Below, piece after piece: positions 1-5,137 of a stretch of 5,614 bases of DNA (its first letter is position 1; each line of letters starts with the position of its first letter). The stretch lies in NCBI GenBank assembly GCA_002372575.1, contig DFHC01000112.1, forward strand, positions 306-5,919, in the 5' to 3' direction. The position numbers and the translations under genes were made by a program. The stretch comes from a bacterium UBA3734 (GTDB taxonomy: Bacteria > Bacteroidota > Bacteroidia > Bacteroidales > Bacteroidaceae). The notes under the pieces are model-generated. The model worked only from the letters and a program-made list of their open reading frames with translations, made no database searches and had not been told where the DNA came from.

Positions 1-1554
1 ATCATCGACGACCAGTATGTCGATGCCGTCAATATCGACTCGCTCGTCGAAAAAGCCATTCCGCAGATTCTCGTGGAACTCGACCCGCACTCCGTCTATC
101 TGACGGCGAAAGAAGTGGAAATCAACAGCGACGACCTGAAGGGCTCCTTCTCGGGCGTGGGCATCGAATTCGTGATTCGAGAAGACACCATCCACGTGCA
201 AAACGTCATCAAAAACGGCCCGTCGGAACGCGCCGGACTGCTCGCAGGCGACAAAATCGTGACCATCGACGACAGCAGTTTCGTGGGCAAGACCGTGACC
301 AACCAAGAGGCCATGCGACGGCTGAGAGGCCCGAAAGACACGAAGGTGAAAATCGGCGTGAGGCGCTTCGGACAGAAAGAGGTACAGCAGTTCACCGTGA
401 CGCGCGGCGAGATTCCGCAGCGCAGCATCGCCTCGACCTATATGCTCGACGACCACACGGGCTACATCCGCATCAAGAACTTCGGCGAGACGACCTACGC
501 CGAGCTGCTCGTGTCGCTGGCCACGCTCTCGCAGCAGGGCTTCGACAACCTCGTCATCGACCTGCGCGACAACACCGGCGGCTACCTCGACCGCGCCGTG
601 CAAATCGCCAACGAGTTCCTGCCGAAAAACAAGCTCATCGTCTATACCGAAGGCCGCAAGGCTCCGCGACAGGAGTTCCGCAGCGACGGCCACGGCAGCT
701 ATCAAGACATTCCGCTCGTGGTGCTCATCAACGAAGGGTCGGCCTCGGCCTCGGAGATTTTCGCCGGAGCCATGCAAGACAACGACCGCGCCACCATCAT
801 TGGCCGTCGCTCGTTTGGAAAAGGACTCGTGCAGCAGCAAATCGAGTTCAACGACCGCTCGATGATTCGCCTCACCATCGCACGCTACTACACGCCTTCG
901 GGACGCTGCATCCAAAAGCCCTACAGCAAGGGCGACTACGAGAGAGACCTCGTCAGCCGCTACGAACACGGCGAATTCTTCTCATCCGACAGCATCAAGC
1001 ACGACGGGCCGGCCTATCACACGGGCATCGGACGCGAGGTGTTTGGCGGCGGCGGCATCACGCCCGACATCTTCGTGCCCGAAGACACCACGAATATGAC
1101 CTCTTACTACAAGCAAGCGGCCATGAGCGGTCTGATTCTGCAGTTTGCCTTCAACTACACCGACAACAACCGCCTGAAACTCAACGACTTCAAGGAGATG
1201 ACGGAGCTCTCGAACTACCTCGTCCGACAAAACACGGTCGCTCAATTCGCCACCTACGCCGACCAGCACGGCCTGAAGCGCCGCAACCTGCTGATTCAGA
1301 AGTCGCACAAGCTGCTCGAACGCTACATCAACAGCCGCATCATCTACAACATGCTCGACGAAAACGCCTGGCATCAATACATCAACCAAGACGACCCCGT
1401 CATCTTCGAGGCACTGCGCATTTTCAAGGAAAACGCCGCGTTCCCGAAGTTGCCAAAACAGGAAGAAAAATTGGAAAAAGTGGCGTGGAAAGGTTTCAAT
1501 AAATCCGGATATCAGCTATCACCATCGCGCCGATTTCCGCATTCAGTCGCTTGA
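1..1554 (+). CDS. S41 family C-terminal processing peptidase (CtpA-like), 5'-truncated
   Basis: The frame is open from base 1, so the true start lies upstream; 517 codons are visible, ending at TGA 1552-1554. An envelope serine protease of the tail-specific (CtpA/Prc) family is expected, and any signal peptide would be outside the window. In order I see the pre-PDZ helical segment with the family motif LDPHSVY (residues 27-33 counted from base 1), a PDZ domain at about 50-135 beginning near GSFSGVGIEF, and the S41 catalytic domain at about 145-310 with VIDLRDNTGGYL. The GSASASE motif carries the predicted nucleophile, its middle Ser (codon 745-747). The general-base Lys of FGKGLVQ lies 25 residues later (codon 820-822), the same Ser-Lys spacing as plant D1 protease. 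A C-terminal helical region of about 200 residues follows. Substrates are not evident. The last 20 or so residues overlap the convergent DUF721 gene and look unlike a conserved tail. Confidence 0.95.
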   Translation: MIDDQYVDAVNIDSLVEKAIPQILVELDPHSVYLTAKEVEINSDDLKGSFSGVGIEFVIREDTIHVQNVIKNGPSERAGLLAGDKIVTIDDSSFVGKTVTNQEAMRRLRGPKDTKVKIGVRRFGQKEVQQFTVTRGEIPQRSIASTYMLDDHTGYIRIKNFGETTYAELLVSLATLSQQGFDNLVIDLRDNTGGYLDRAVQIANEFLPKNKLIVYTEGRKAPRQEFRSDGHGSYQDIPLVVLINEGSASASEIFAGAMQDNDRATIIGRRSFGKGLVQQQIEFNDRSMIRLTIARYYTPSGRCIQKPYSKGDYERDLVSRYEHGEFFSSDSIKHDGPAYHTGIGREVFGGGGITPDIFVPEDTTNMTSYYKQAAMSGLILQFAFNYTDNNRLKLNDFKEMTELSNYLVRQNTVAQFATYADQHGLKRRNLLIQKSHKLLERYINSRIIYNMLDENAWHQYINQDDPVIFEALRIFKENAAFPKLPKQEEKLEKVAWKGFNKSGYQLSPSRRFPHSVA

Positions 1555-1786
1555 TGAGCTGCGAGCGCATCATCGAGAGGTCCTGTCGCAGGGCCGGATT
1601 CGTGATTTTCACGTGCAGCGTCTGGTTTTTGATGAATTTTTCACCCGTGTGGCGTGCCACGGTCGGCCCCGTCACCTTGTCCCACGCGTCGATGAGCCGC
1701 TTCTGGCGTAGCGGCGTTTCGAGTCCTTGGTCGCGCAAGAGCTGGCTAAGGACGTCGTCGAGCGATTGCGTTTTCTTACGAAACAT
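1496..1786 (-). CDS. DUF721 / DciA-type protein (predicted replicative helicase operator)
   Basis: A 96-residue protein that consists almost only of the DUF721 domain. The features seen are the N-terminal SLDDVLSQLLRDQGLE helix, the conserved LIDAWDKVTGPTVARHT stretch with its Trp, the LHVKITNPALRQDLSMM core, and the end LNAEIGAMVIADIRIY. The DUF721 family includes DciA, shown in other bacteria to act with the replicative helicase DnaB at replication initiation. Assigning that role here is inference from the family and from the recF neighbour. I chose the ATG at 1784-1786 because MFRKK is the usual start in this family; it overlaps the recF stop (1776-1778) by 11 bp, suggesting translational coupling. 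A GTG at 1805-1807 would add seven residues (MSSQNKT) and cannot be excluded. The 3' end runs 59 bp into the tail of the convergent S41 gene. Confidence 0.88.
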   Translation of the reverse strand: MFRKKTQSLDDVLSQLLRDQGLETPLRQKRLIDAWDKVTGPTVARHTGEKFIKNQTLHVKITNPALRQDLSMMRSQLIKRLNAEIGAMVIADIRIY

Positions 1787-2900
1787 CGTTTTGTTCTGTG
1801 ATGACACCGCCCTCTACGTGAAACAGCTTGTACTGCGACGTGCCTGACCGGAGAATCTCGTCGAGATGCTGGCGGTTGGTGTCGGTCATGAAAATCTGGC
1901 CGTAGCCCTCGTCGGAAACCAGTCGCACGATGCGCTCCACGCGCTGCGCGTCGAGTTTGTCGAAAATGTCGTCTAAGAGAAGCAAGGGAGTCGTGGCCGA
2001 AACGGTGCGACGGAGGAAGTCGAACTGCGCCAGTTTCAGTGCGATGACGAAGGTTTTGTGCTGCCCCTGACTGCCTTCGCGACGCACGGGATAGCCGTCG
2101 ATGAGCATTTCGAGGTCGTCGCGATGCACGCCGTGGAGCGAGTAGCCCACGGCACGGTCCTTGTGGCGGTCGCGCTGAATCACGTCGAGCAGCGGCCCGC
2201 GCTCGCAATGCGACACGTAGCGCAGCGACACCTCTTCCCTACCCGCCGCAATCTGCTGATAGATTCGCTGGAAAACGGGAATCAGCTCCTCGACGAAAGC
2301 GCGGCGCTTCTCATACAGTTTTTCGCCATTCTCGGCCATCTGCCGTTCCCAGATGTCGAGCATCGTGGGGTCGGGCTCCTGTTCCATCCGCAAGAGTGCG
2401 TTCCGCTGCTGCAGCGCCTTGTTGTAGCCGGAAAGCGTCTCGATATACAGGCGGTCGTATTGCGAAATCACCATGTCCATCAGCCGGCGGCGGTCTTCGC
2501 CGGCACCGTCGATGAGCAGCGTGTCGGCAGGCGATACGAAAACGATGGGAATCAGTCCGATGTGGTCCGAGAGCCGCCGATATTCCTTCTTGTCTCGCTT
2601 GAAATGCTTCTTCGTGCCGCGCTTCATCCCGCAATAAATCGACATCGGCACGTCGGCGTCGGTCATCTCGTCGCTCACGTATTCACCCTCGACGACGAAA
2701 AAATCCTGGTCGTGATTGATGATTTGCGAGTCGATTGGATTGTTCGAACTGCGACAGAACGAAAGGTAATAGACCGCGTCGAGCAGGTTGGTCTTTCCCT
2801 CACCGTTGTGGCCCACGAAACAGTTCATTTTCGGCGACAGTTGCAGCGTGGCCTCGTGGATGTTCTTATAGTTGAGAATGGAAATTCGCTTCAAAATCAT
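1776..2900 (-). CDS. recF: DNA replication and repair protein RecF
   Basis: A 374-residue SMC-like ATPase, close to the usual RecF length of about 360-370. With RecO and RecR it loads RecA at single-strand gaps and stalled forks. The sequence opens with MILKRISILNYKNI, the usual RecF start. Walker A is GHNGEGKT at residues 30-37, and FVSPADTLLIDGAGEDRR is the typical mid-region. The ABC signature is GSQGQHKTF, with its Ser at residue 277 (REGSQGQHK). Walker B is LLLLDD with Asp310 and Asp311, followed by the D-loop DIFDKLD. All ATPase motifs are intact. I chose the ATG at 2898-2900; an in-frame TTG at 2916-2918 would add MPNFAP, but it lies upstream of the promoter box and is unlikely. The gene is followed by the overlapping DUF721 gene, a two-gene transcript linked to DNA replication and repair. 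Confidence 0.96.
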   Translation of the reverse strand: MILKRISILNYKNIHEATLQLSPKMNCFVGHNGEGKTNLLDAVYYLSFCRSSNNPIDSQIINHDQDFFVVEGEYVSDEMTDADVPMSIYCGMKRGTKKHFKRDKKEYRRLSDHIGLIPIVFVSPADTLLIDGAGEDRRRLMDMVISQYDRLYIETLSGYNKALQQRNALLRMEQEPDPTMLDIWERQMAENGEKLYEKRRAFVEELIPVFQRIYQQIAAGREEVSLRYVSHCERGPLLDVIQRDRHKDRAVGYSLHGVHRDDLEMLIDGYPVRREGSQGQHKTFVIALKLAQFDFLRRTVSATTPLLLLDDIFDKLDAQRVERIVRLVSDEGYGQIFMTDTNRQHLDEILRSGTSQYKLFHVEGGVITEQNDVS

Positions 2901-2905
2901 AGGTG

Positions 2906-2937
2906 CAAAGTTAGGCAATTATCATTGAAAAACGAAA
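2906..2937 (-). promoter_or_regulatory. recF promoter, Bacteroidota type
   Basis: On the minus strand TAACTTTG (2913-2906) matches the Bacteroidota -7 consensus TAnnTTTG exactly. TTTC (2937-2934) lies 20 nt upstream as a 3-of-4 match to the -33 TTTG. Only five bases (CACCT) separate the -7 box from the recF ATG, so transcription should begin at or within a few bases of the start codon. Confidence 0.7.
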
Positions 2938-2952
2938 AAACACAGCAAAAAA

Positions 2953-2984
2953 TTTCACCATATCGCAGAATTTGAGTAATTTTG
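2953..2984 (+). promoter_or_regulatory. Promoter for the TPR gene and probably ribH, Bacteroidota type
   Basis: TAATTTTG (2977-2984) matches TAnnTTTG exactly. TTTC (2953-2956) lies 20 nt upstream, the same spacing and the same -33 variant as the divergent recF promoter. The expected transcription start is near 2989-2992, giving a leader of about 40 nt. That leader is A-rich with no Shine-Dalgarno sequence, as is normal in this phylum. Confidence 0.7.
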
Positions 2985-3001
2985 CATCGCTTTATGCAAA
3001 A
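2980..3001. repeat. Inverted repeat across the TPR-gene transcription start
   Basis: TTTTGCAT (2980-2987) and ATGCAAAA (2994-3001) form a perfect 8-bp inverted repeat with a 6-bp spacer (CGCTTT). The left arm covers most of the -7 box and the spacer covers the predicted start site, so it is placed like an operator. The left arm is partly explained by promoter consensus, which weakens the case. No regulator is identifiable. Confidence 0.45.
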
Positions 3002-3033
3002 ATGACGATTAAACATTAAAATTTCAAACAATA

Positions 3034-3732
3034 ATGGCTAACAAAAAACAACAGGAAGTTCTCGAAGTGAACGAGGCTCTCAACAAGTCTGAAGCATTCT
3101 TCATCAAGCACAAAAAACGCATCATCGCAGCAGTCATCCTCGTGTTGGCTTGCATTGCAGGTATCTTCGCCTACAACGCCATCACGGGCCCGCGCGAGGA
3201 AAAGGCCAGCACGGCTCTCGCCCTCGGACAGGAGTATTTCAACATGGAGCAGTTCGACAAGGCGCTCAACGGCGACGGCGCAAACTACGCCGGATTCCTG
3301 AAAATCGCCTCCGACTACAGCAGCACGAAGGCTGGCAACCTCGCCAAGCTCTATGCCGGACTCTGCTACGCCAACCTCGACAAGTGGGAAGAGGCCGTGA
3401 AATACCTCGACCAGTACTCGCCTGCCGACGACGCGATGGTGAGCCCCGCAGCAGTGGCCGCACTGGGCAACGCCTACGCCCACGTCAACCAGCTCGACAA
3501 GGCCATCAGCACACTGACGAAGGCCGCCGACATGGCCGACAAGCGCGGCTATGAGGGCGTGAACAACAGCATCGCACCCACTTTCCGCCTGCAGGCCGCC
3601 ACGCTTCTGGAAGAGCAAGGCAAGAAGGAGGAGGCACTGAAAATCTATCAGAGCATCAAGGAGAAATACGTGAACTCGGCACTGGTGCAGAGCCAGGAGA
3701 TTGACAAATACATCAGCCGTTTGCAGCAATAA
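3034..3732 (+). CDS. Single-pass membrane protein with tetratricopeptide repeats
   Basis: A 232-residue protein starting at ATG 3034. The N-terminal 29 residues are hydrophilic and end in KHKKR. One hydrophobic segment follows at about residues 30-48 ([18 protein letters not shown]). The rest is soluble and helical, with TPR-like helix pairs at about 100-130 ([23 protein letters not shown]), 137-170 ([20 protein letters not shown]) and 183-213 ([23 protein letters not shown]). The positive charges before the membrane segment predict N-in topology with the TPR domain outside the cytoplasmic membrane. This architecture resembles YfgM-like periplasmic TPR scaffolds, but I would not assign that function. 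It has its own promoter, and ribH begins 37 bp after its stop, so the two are probably co-transcribed; whether they are functionally linked is unknown. Confidence 0.88.
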   Translation: MANKKQQEVLEVNEALNKSEAFFIKHKKRIIAAVILVLACIAGIFAYNAITGPREEKASTALALGQEYFNMEQFDKALNGDGANYAGFLKIASDYSSTKAGNLAKLYAGLCYANLDKWEEAVKYLDQYSPADDAMVSPAAVAALGNAYAHVNQLDKAISTLTKAADMADKRGYEGVNNSIAPTFRLQAATLLEEQGKKEEALKIYQSIKEKYVNSALVQSQEIDKYISRLQQ

Positions 3733-3765
3733 CTGTCAACTCTCAACTATCAACTCTCAACTGTT
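3731..3765 (+). repeat. Five-copy 7-bp tandem repeat AACTNTC between the TPR gene and ribH
   Basis: Five consecutive heptamers fill nearly the whole gap: AACTGTC, AACTCTC, AACTATC, AACTCTC, AACTGTT. The only variable base inside the copies reads G, C, A, C, G, a symmetric order; the last copy also ends T instead of C. The first copy shares two bases with the TPR stop codon, and the last ends 4 bp before the ribH ATG. The array therefore forms the ribosome-entry region of ribH and lacks a Shine-Dalgarno sequence. Confidence 0.9.
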
Positions 3766-3769
3766 AGGA

Positions 3770-4246
3770 ATGGCAACATCACTGCGAAACCTGAGCGACT
3801 ACGACTTTTCGAAGGTGCCCGACGCCAGCAACATGTGCTTCGGCATCGTGGTGTCGGAATGGAATCCTGAAATCACGGGAGCCCTGCTCGAAGGAGCCGT
3901 CACCACGCTCGAAAAGCACGGCACGCTGCCCGAAAACATCCACGTAAAGACCGTTCCGGGCAGCTTTGAGCTCATCTACGGAGCCCACCAGATGTGCCTG
4001 AACGGAGGTTACGACGCCGTGATTATCCTCGGCTGCGTCATCCGTGGCGAAACGCCCCATTTCGACTACATCTGCGAGGGTGTCACCTACGGCATCGCCC
4101 GCCTCAACGCCAAGAGCGAGATTCCCGTCATCTACGGCCTGCTCACCACCAACACCCTGCAGCAGGCGCAGGAACGCTCCGGCGGACGACTCGGAAACAA
4201 GGGCGACGAATGTGCCGTAGTGGCGATTAAAATGGCGAAATTCTAA
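3770..4246 (+). CDS. ribH: 6,7-dimethyl-8-ribityllumazine synthase
   Basis: This enzyme condenses 5-amino-6-ribitylamino-uracil with 3,4-dihydroxy-2-butanone 4-phosphate, the penultimate step of riboflavin synthesis in the cytoplasm. The 158-residue length fits the family. Seen motifs are the SEWNPEIT substrate loop (Trp31 at the usual aromatic position), [11 protein letters not shown] (62-72), [15 protein letters not shown] with the catalytic His97, GLLTTNT (123-129), and QERSGG with the phosphate-binding Arg136. The His-Arg distance of 39 residues equals that in Bacillus subtilis RibH. I chose the ATG at 3770; an upstream in-frame ATG at 3701 would lie inside the TPR gene and add a translation of the heptamer repeat. 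No FMN riboswitch is visible upstream, so expression probably follows the TPR-gene promoter. Confidence 0.96.
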   Translation: MATSLRNLSDYDFSKVPDASNMCFGIVVSEWNPEITGALLEGAVTTLEKHGTLPENIHVKTVPGSFELIYGAHQMCLNGGYDAVIILGCVIRGETPHFDYICEGVTYGIARLNAKSEIPVIYGLLTTNTLQQAQERSGGRLGNKGDECAVVAIKMAKF

Positions 4247-4266
4247 AGAGAATATCGAATAAGAAA

Positions 4267-4301
4267 AAGAGGTGGCAGCTCCATGGGAGCTACCACCTCT
4301 T
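4267..4301. terminator. Bidirectional intrinsic terminator between ribH and rpsP
   Basis: The stem is AAGAGGTGG (4267-4275) with CCACCTCTT (4293-4301), one C-A mismatch, then AGCTCC (4277-4282) with GGAGCT (4286-4291) around a three-base loop. The minus-strand side is followed by CTTTTTCTT-like T-richness derived from the A-rich bases before 4267. The plus side has only CGTTT. It should therefore stop rpsP transcripts best, and ribH transcripts less strongly. Confidence 0.88.
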
Positions 4302-4323
4302 CGTTTCATCTGTGTCTTGCTTT

Positions 4324-4950
4324 TTAAGCCTCTTCAGCCGGCTTCTCCTCTGCGGCAGGAGCCTCTTCGGCTGCAGGTTCTTCAGCGGCGGGAGCCTCCT
4401 CAACTGCAGGAGCCTCTTCCACGGCGGGAGCTTCCTCGACAGCGGCTTCAGCAGCCTCTGCGGCCTCAGCTTCGGCCTCGGCCATCGAAGCGGCAGCCTT
4501 CTTGTCGGCTACTTTCTTGGCGATGGCCTCGTTCACCTTCTTTTCGGCCTCCAATTTCTTAGCTGCGAGGTCTTTCTTCGCACTCTGCTCACCCTGACGA
4601 ACAGTTTCCAGACCCTTCTCCTTGTCAGCTTTCCAAGCATCGAACTTTGCCTGGGCAGCAGCCTCGTCGAAAGCGCCTTTCTTCACGCCACCGCGCAGGT
4701 GCTTCATCAAAAGCACACCCTCGCGGCTGAGGATGTTGCGAACGGTGTCGGTGGGCTGAGCACCCACTTCAAGCCAGTAAAGGGCACGGTCGAAATTCAA
4801 CATCACTGTGGCTGGGTTGGTATTCGGATTGTACATACCAAGCTTCTCGATAAACCTACCATCTCGTGGTGCTCTTGCGTCAGCGGCTACGATGCGATAC
4901 ACTGCGTATCCCTTGTGGCCACCGCGCTGCAATCTGATTTTTGTTGCCAT
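4324..4950 (-). CDS. rpsP: 30S ribosomal protein S16 with long Ala/Glu-rich C-terminal extension
   Basis: S16 binds 16S rRNA during early 30S assembly. Residues 1 to about 85 are the conserved core: [40 protein letters not shown], and [19 protein letters not shown]. coli S16 is 82 residues, while this protein has 208. The extra part is a Lys/Ala/Glu-rich, probably helical or coiled segment (about 95-165) followed by an acidic Ala-Pro-Glu repeat (172-208). C-terminal extensions of this type are common in Bacteroidota S16. Its role is unknown; low complexity and acidity suggest a flexible, solvent-exposed tail. The ATG at 4948-4950 is preceded by an A-rich leader without a Shine-Dalgarno sequence. 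It appears monocistronic here, with its own promoter and terminator, unlike the rpsP-rimM-trmD-rplS operon of many Proteobacteria. Confidence 0.97.
   Translation of the reverse strand: MATKIRLQRGGHKGYAVYRIVAADARAPRDGRFIEKLGMYNPNTNPATVMLNFDRALYWLEVGAQPTDTVRNILSREGVLLMKHLRGGVKKGAFDEAAAQAKFDAWKADKEKGLETVRQGEQSAKKDLAAKKLEAEKKVNEAIAKKVADKKAAASMAEAEAEAAEAAEAAVEEAPAVEEAPAVEEAPAAEEPAAEEAPAAEEKPAEEA
4327..4437 (-). repeat. 18-bp-type tandem repeat encoding EEAPA(A/V) units in the S16 tail
   Basis: About six degenerate units are encoded at residues 172-208: [34 protein letters not shown], then EEA at the end. The DNA copies differ mostly at synonymous positions. Unit lengths of 15 and 18 bp keep the frame, so copy-number change by slippage would alter tail length without disrupting S16. 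Confidence 0.85.
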
Positions 4951-4990
4951 TGTTTAATTGTTAATTTGTTGGTTAAAAATTGAATTTCAT

Positions 4991-5009
4991 GCTACCATCT
5001 CGTGATAGC
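4991..5009 (-). promoter_or_regulatory. Predicted 5'-terminal hairpin in the rpsP mRNA leader
   Basis: Read on the minus strand, GCTATCA (5009-5003) pairs with TGGTAGC (4997-4991) around a five-base loop CGAGA: seven base pairs including one U-G wobble. On the plus strand that wobble would be an A-C mismatch, so the structure favours the rpsP transcript. It begins five bases after the -7 box, so it would sit at the extreme 5' end of the RNA, about 40 nt before the start codon. Autoregulation by S16 or a stabilising role are possible, but neither is shown. Confidence 0.5.
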
Positions 5010-5014
5010 GGCTG

Positions 5015-5022
5015 CAAAGTTA
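5015..5022 (-). promoter_or_regulatory. rpsP promoter -7 box
   Basis: On the minus strand TAACTTTG (5022-5015) matches TAnnTTTG exactly, and the extended TAACTTTGCA is identical to the recF promoter. A -33 element is not convincing: the nearest TTTG is 24 nt upstream (5050-5047), longer than the 20 nt of the other two promoters. The expected start near 5010 gives a leader of about 60 nt. Confidence 0.65.
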
Positions 5023-5095
5023 CTACTTTTTTGCGAAACACGAGCACAAATCGTAGTTTTTTTTCTTTAAAGGGTTAAAAAAATATCGGCAAAAC

Positions 5096-5132
5096 AAAAA
5101 AGTGGAAAACTTTTTCGGTTTTCCACTTTTTT
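5096..5132 (-). terminator. Strong intrinsic terminator of the sulfhydrylase gene
   Basis: A perfect 15-bp stem is formed by 5096-5110 and 5118-5132 around a 7-base loop. On the minus strand it reads AAAAAAGTGGAAAAC, then loop CGAAAAA, then GTTTTCCACTTTTTT. The terminal six-T run is the release tract. It lies 5 bp after the stop codon of the minus-strand gene and upstream of the rpsP promoter, insulating the two. Confidence 0.93.
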
Positions 5133-5137
5133 CATGC

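Noticed and set aside
73..75. GTG at 73 as the start of the S41 protease
   Set aside because: The frame continues upstream to base 1 with family-like sequence (DDQYVDAVNIDSLVEKAIP), so the GTG is an internal Val codon.
2916..2918. TTG start for RecF adding six residues
   Set aside because: It lies upstream of the -7 box, and RecF proteins normally begin at the MILKRI-type sequence encoded from 2900.
2058..2975. Open frame of 305 codons on the + strand opposite recF
   Set aside because: It lies antisense to an intact RecF with all ATPase motifs, has no recognisable domain, and fits the long antisense frames produced by GC-rich codon use.
3016..3729. Open frame of 237 codons on the - strand opposite the TPR gene
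   Set aside because: It mirrors the TPR gene almost end to end and its Leu/Val/Cys-rich translation matches no family I know; treated as a coding shadow.
3731..3765. CRISPR or phage attachment site at the heptamer array
   Set aside because: The units are 7 bp with no spacers, and there is no integrase, cas gene or tRNA nearby.
3701..3769. N-terminal extension of RibH from the ATG at 3701
   Set aside because: It would overlap the TPR gene and translate the heptamer array; the 158-residue form from 3770 already has the normal family length.
3733..3769. FMN riboswitch controlling ribH
   Set aside because: The gap is only 37 bp and consists of the heptamer repeat; none of the conserved RFN helices can fit.
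4312..4983. Open frame of 223 codons on the + strand opposite rpsP
   Set aside because: The Leu/Ser/Cys-rich translation is the reverse reading of the S16 repeats, and it starts within a few bases of the ribH terminator.
5023..5095. Additional small gene or RNA between the rpsP promoter and the sulfhydrylase terminator
   Set aside because: The stretch is AT-rich with no start codon plus sensible frame and no convincing structure beyond the neighbouring terminator.
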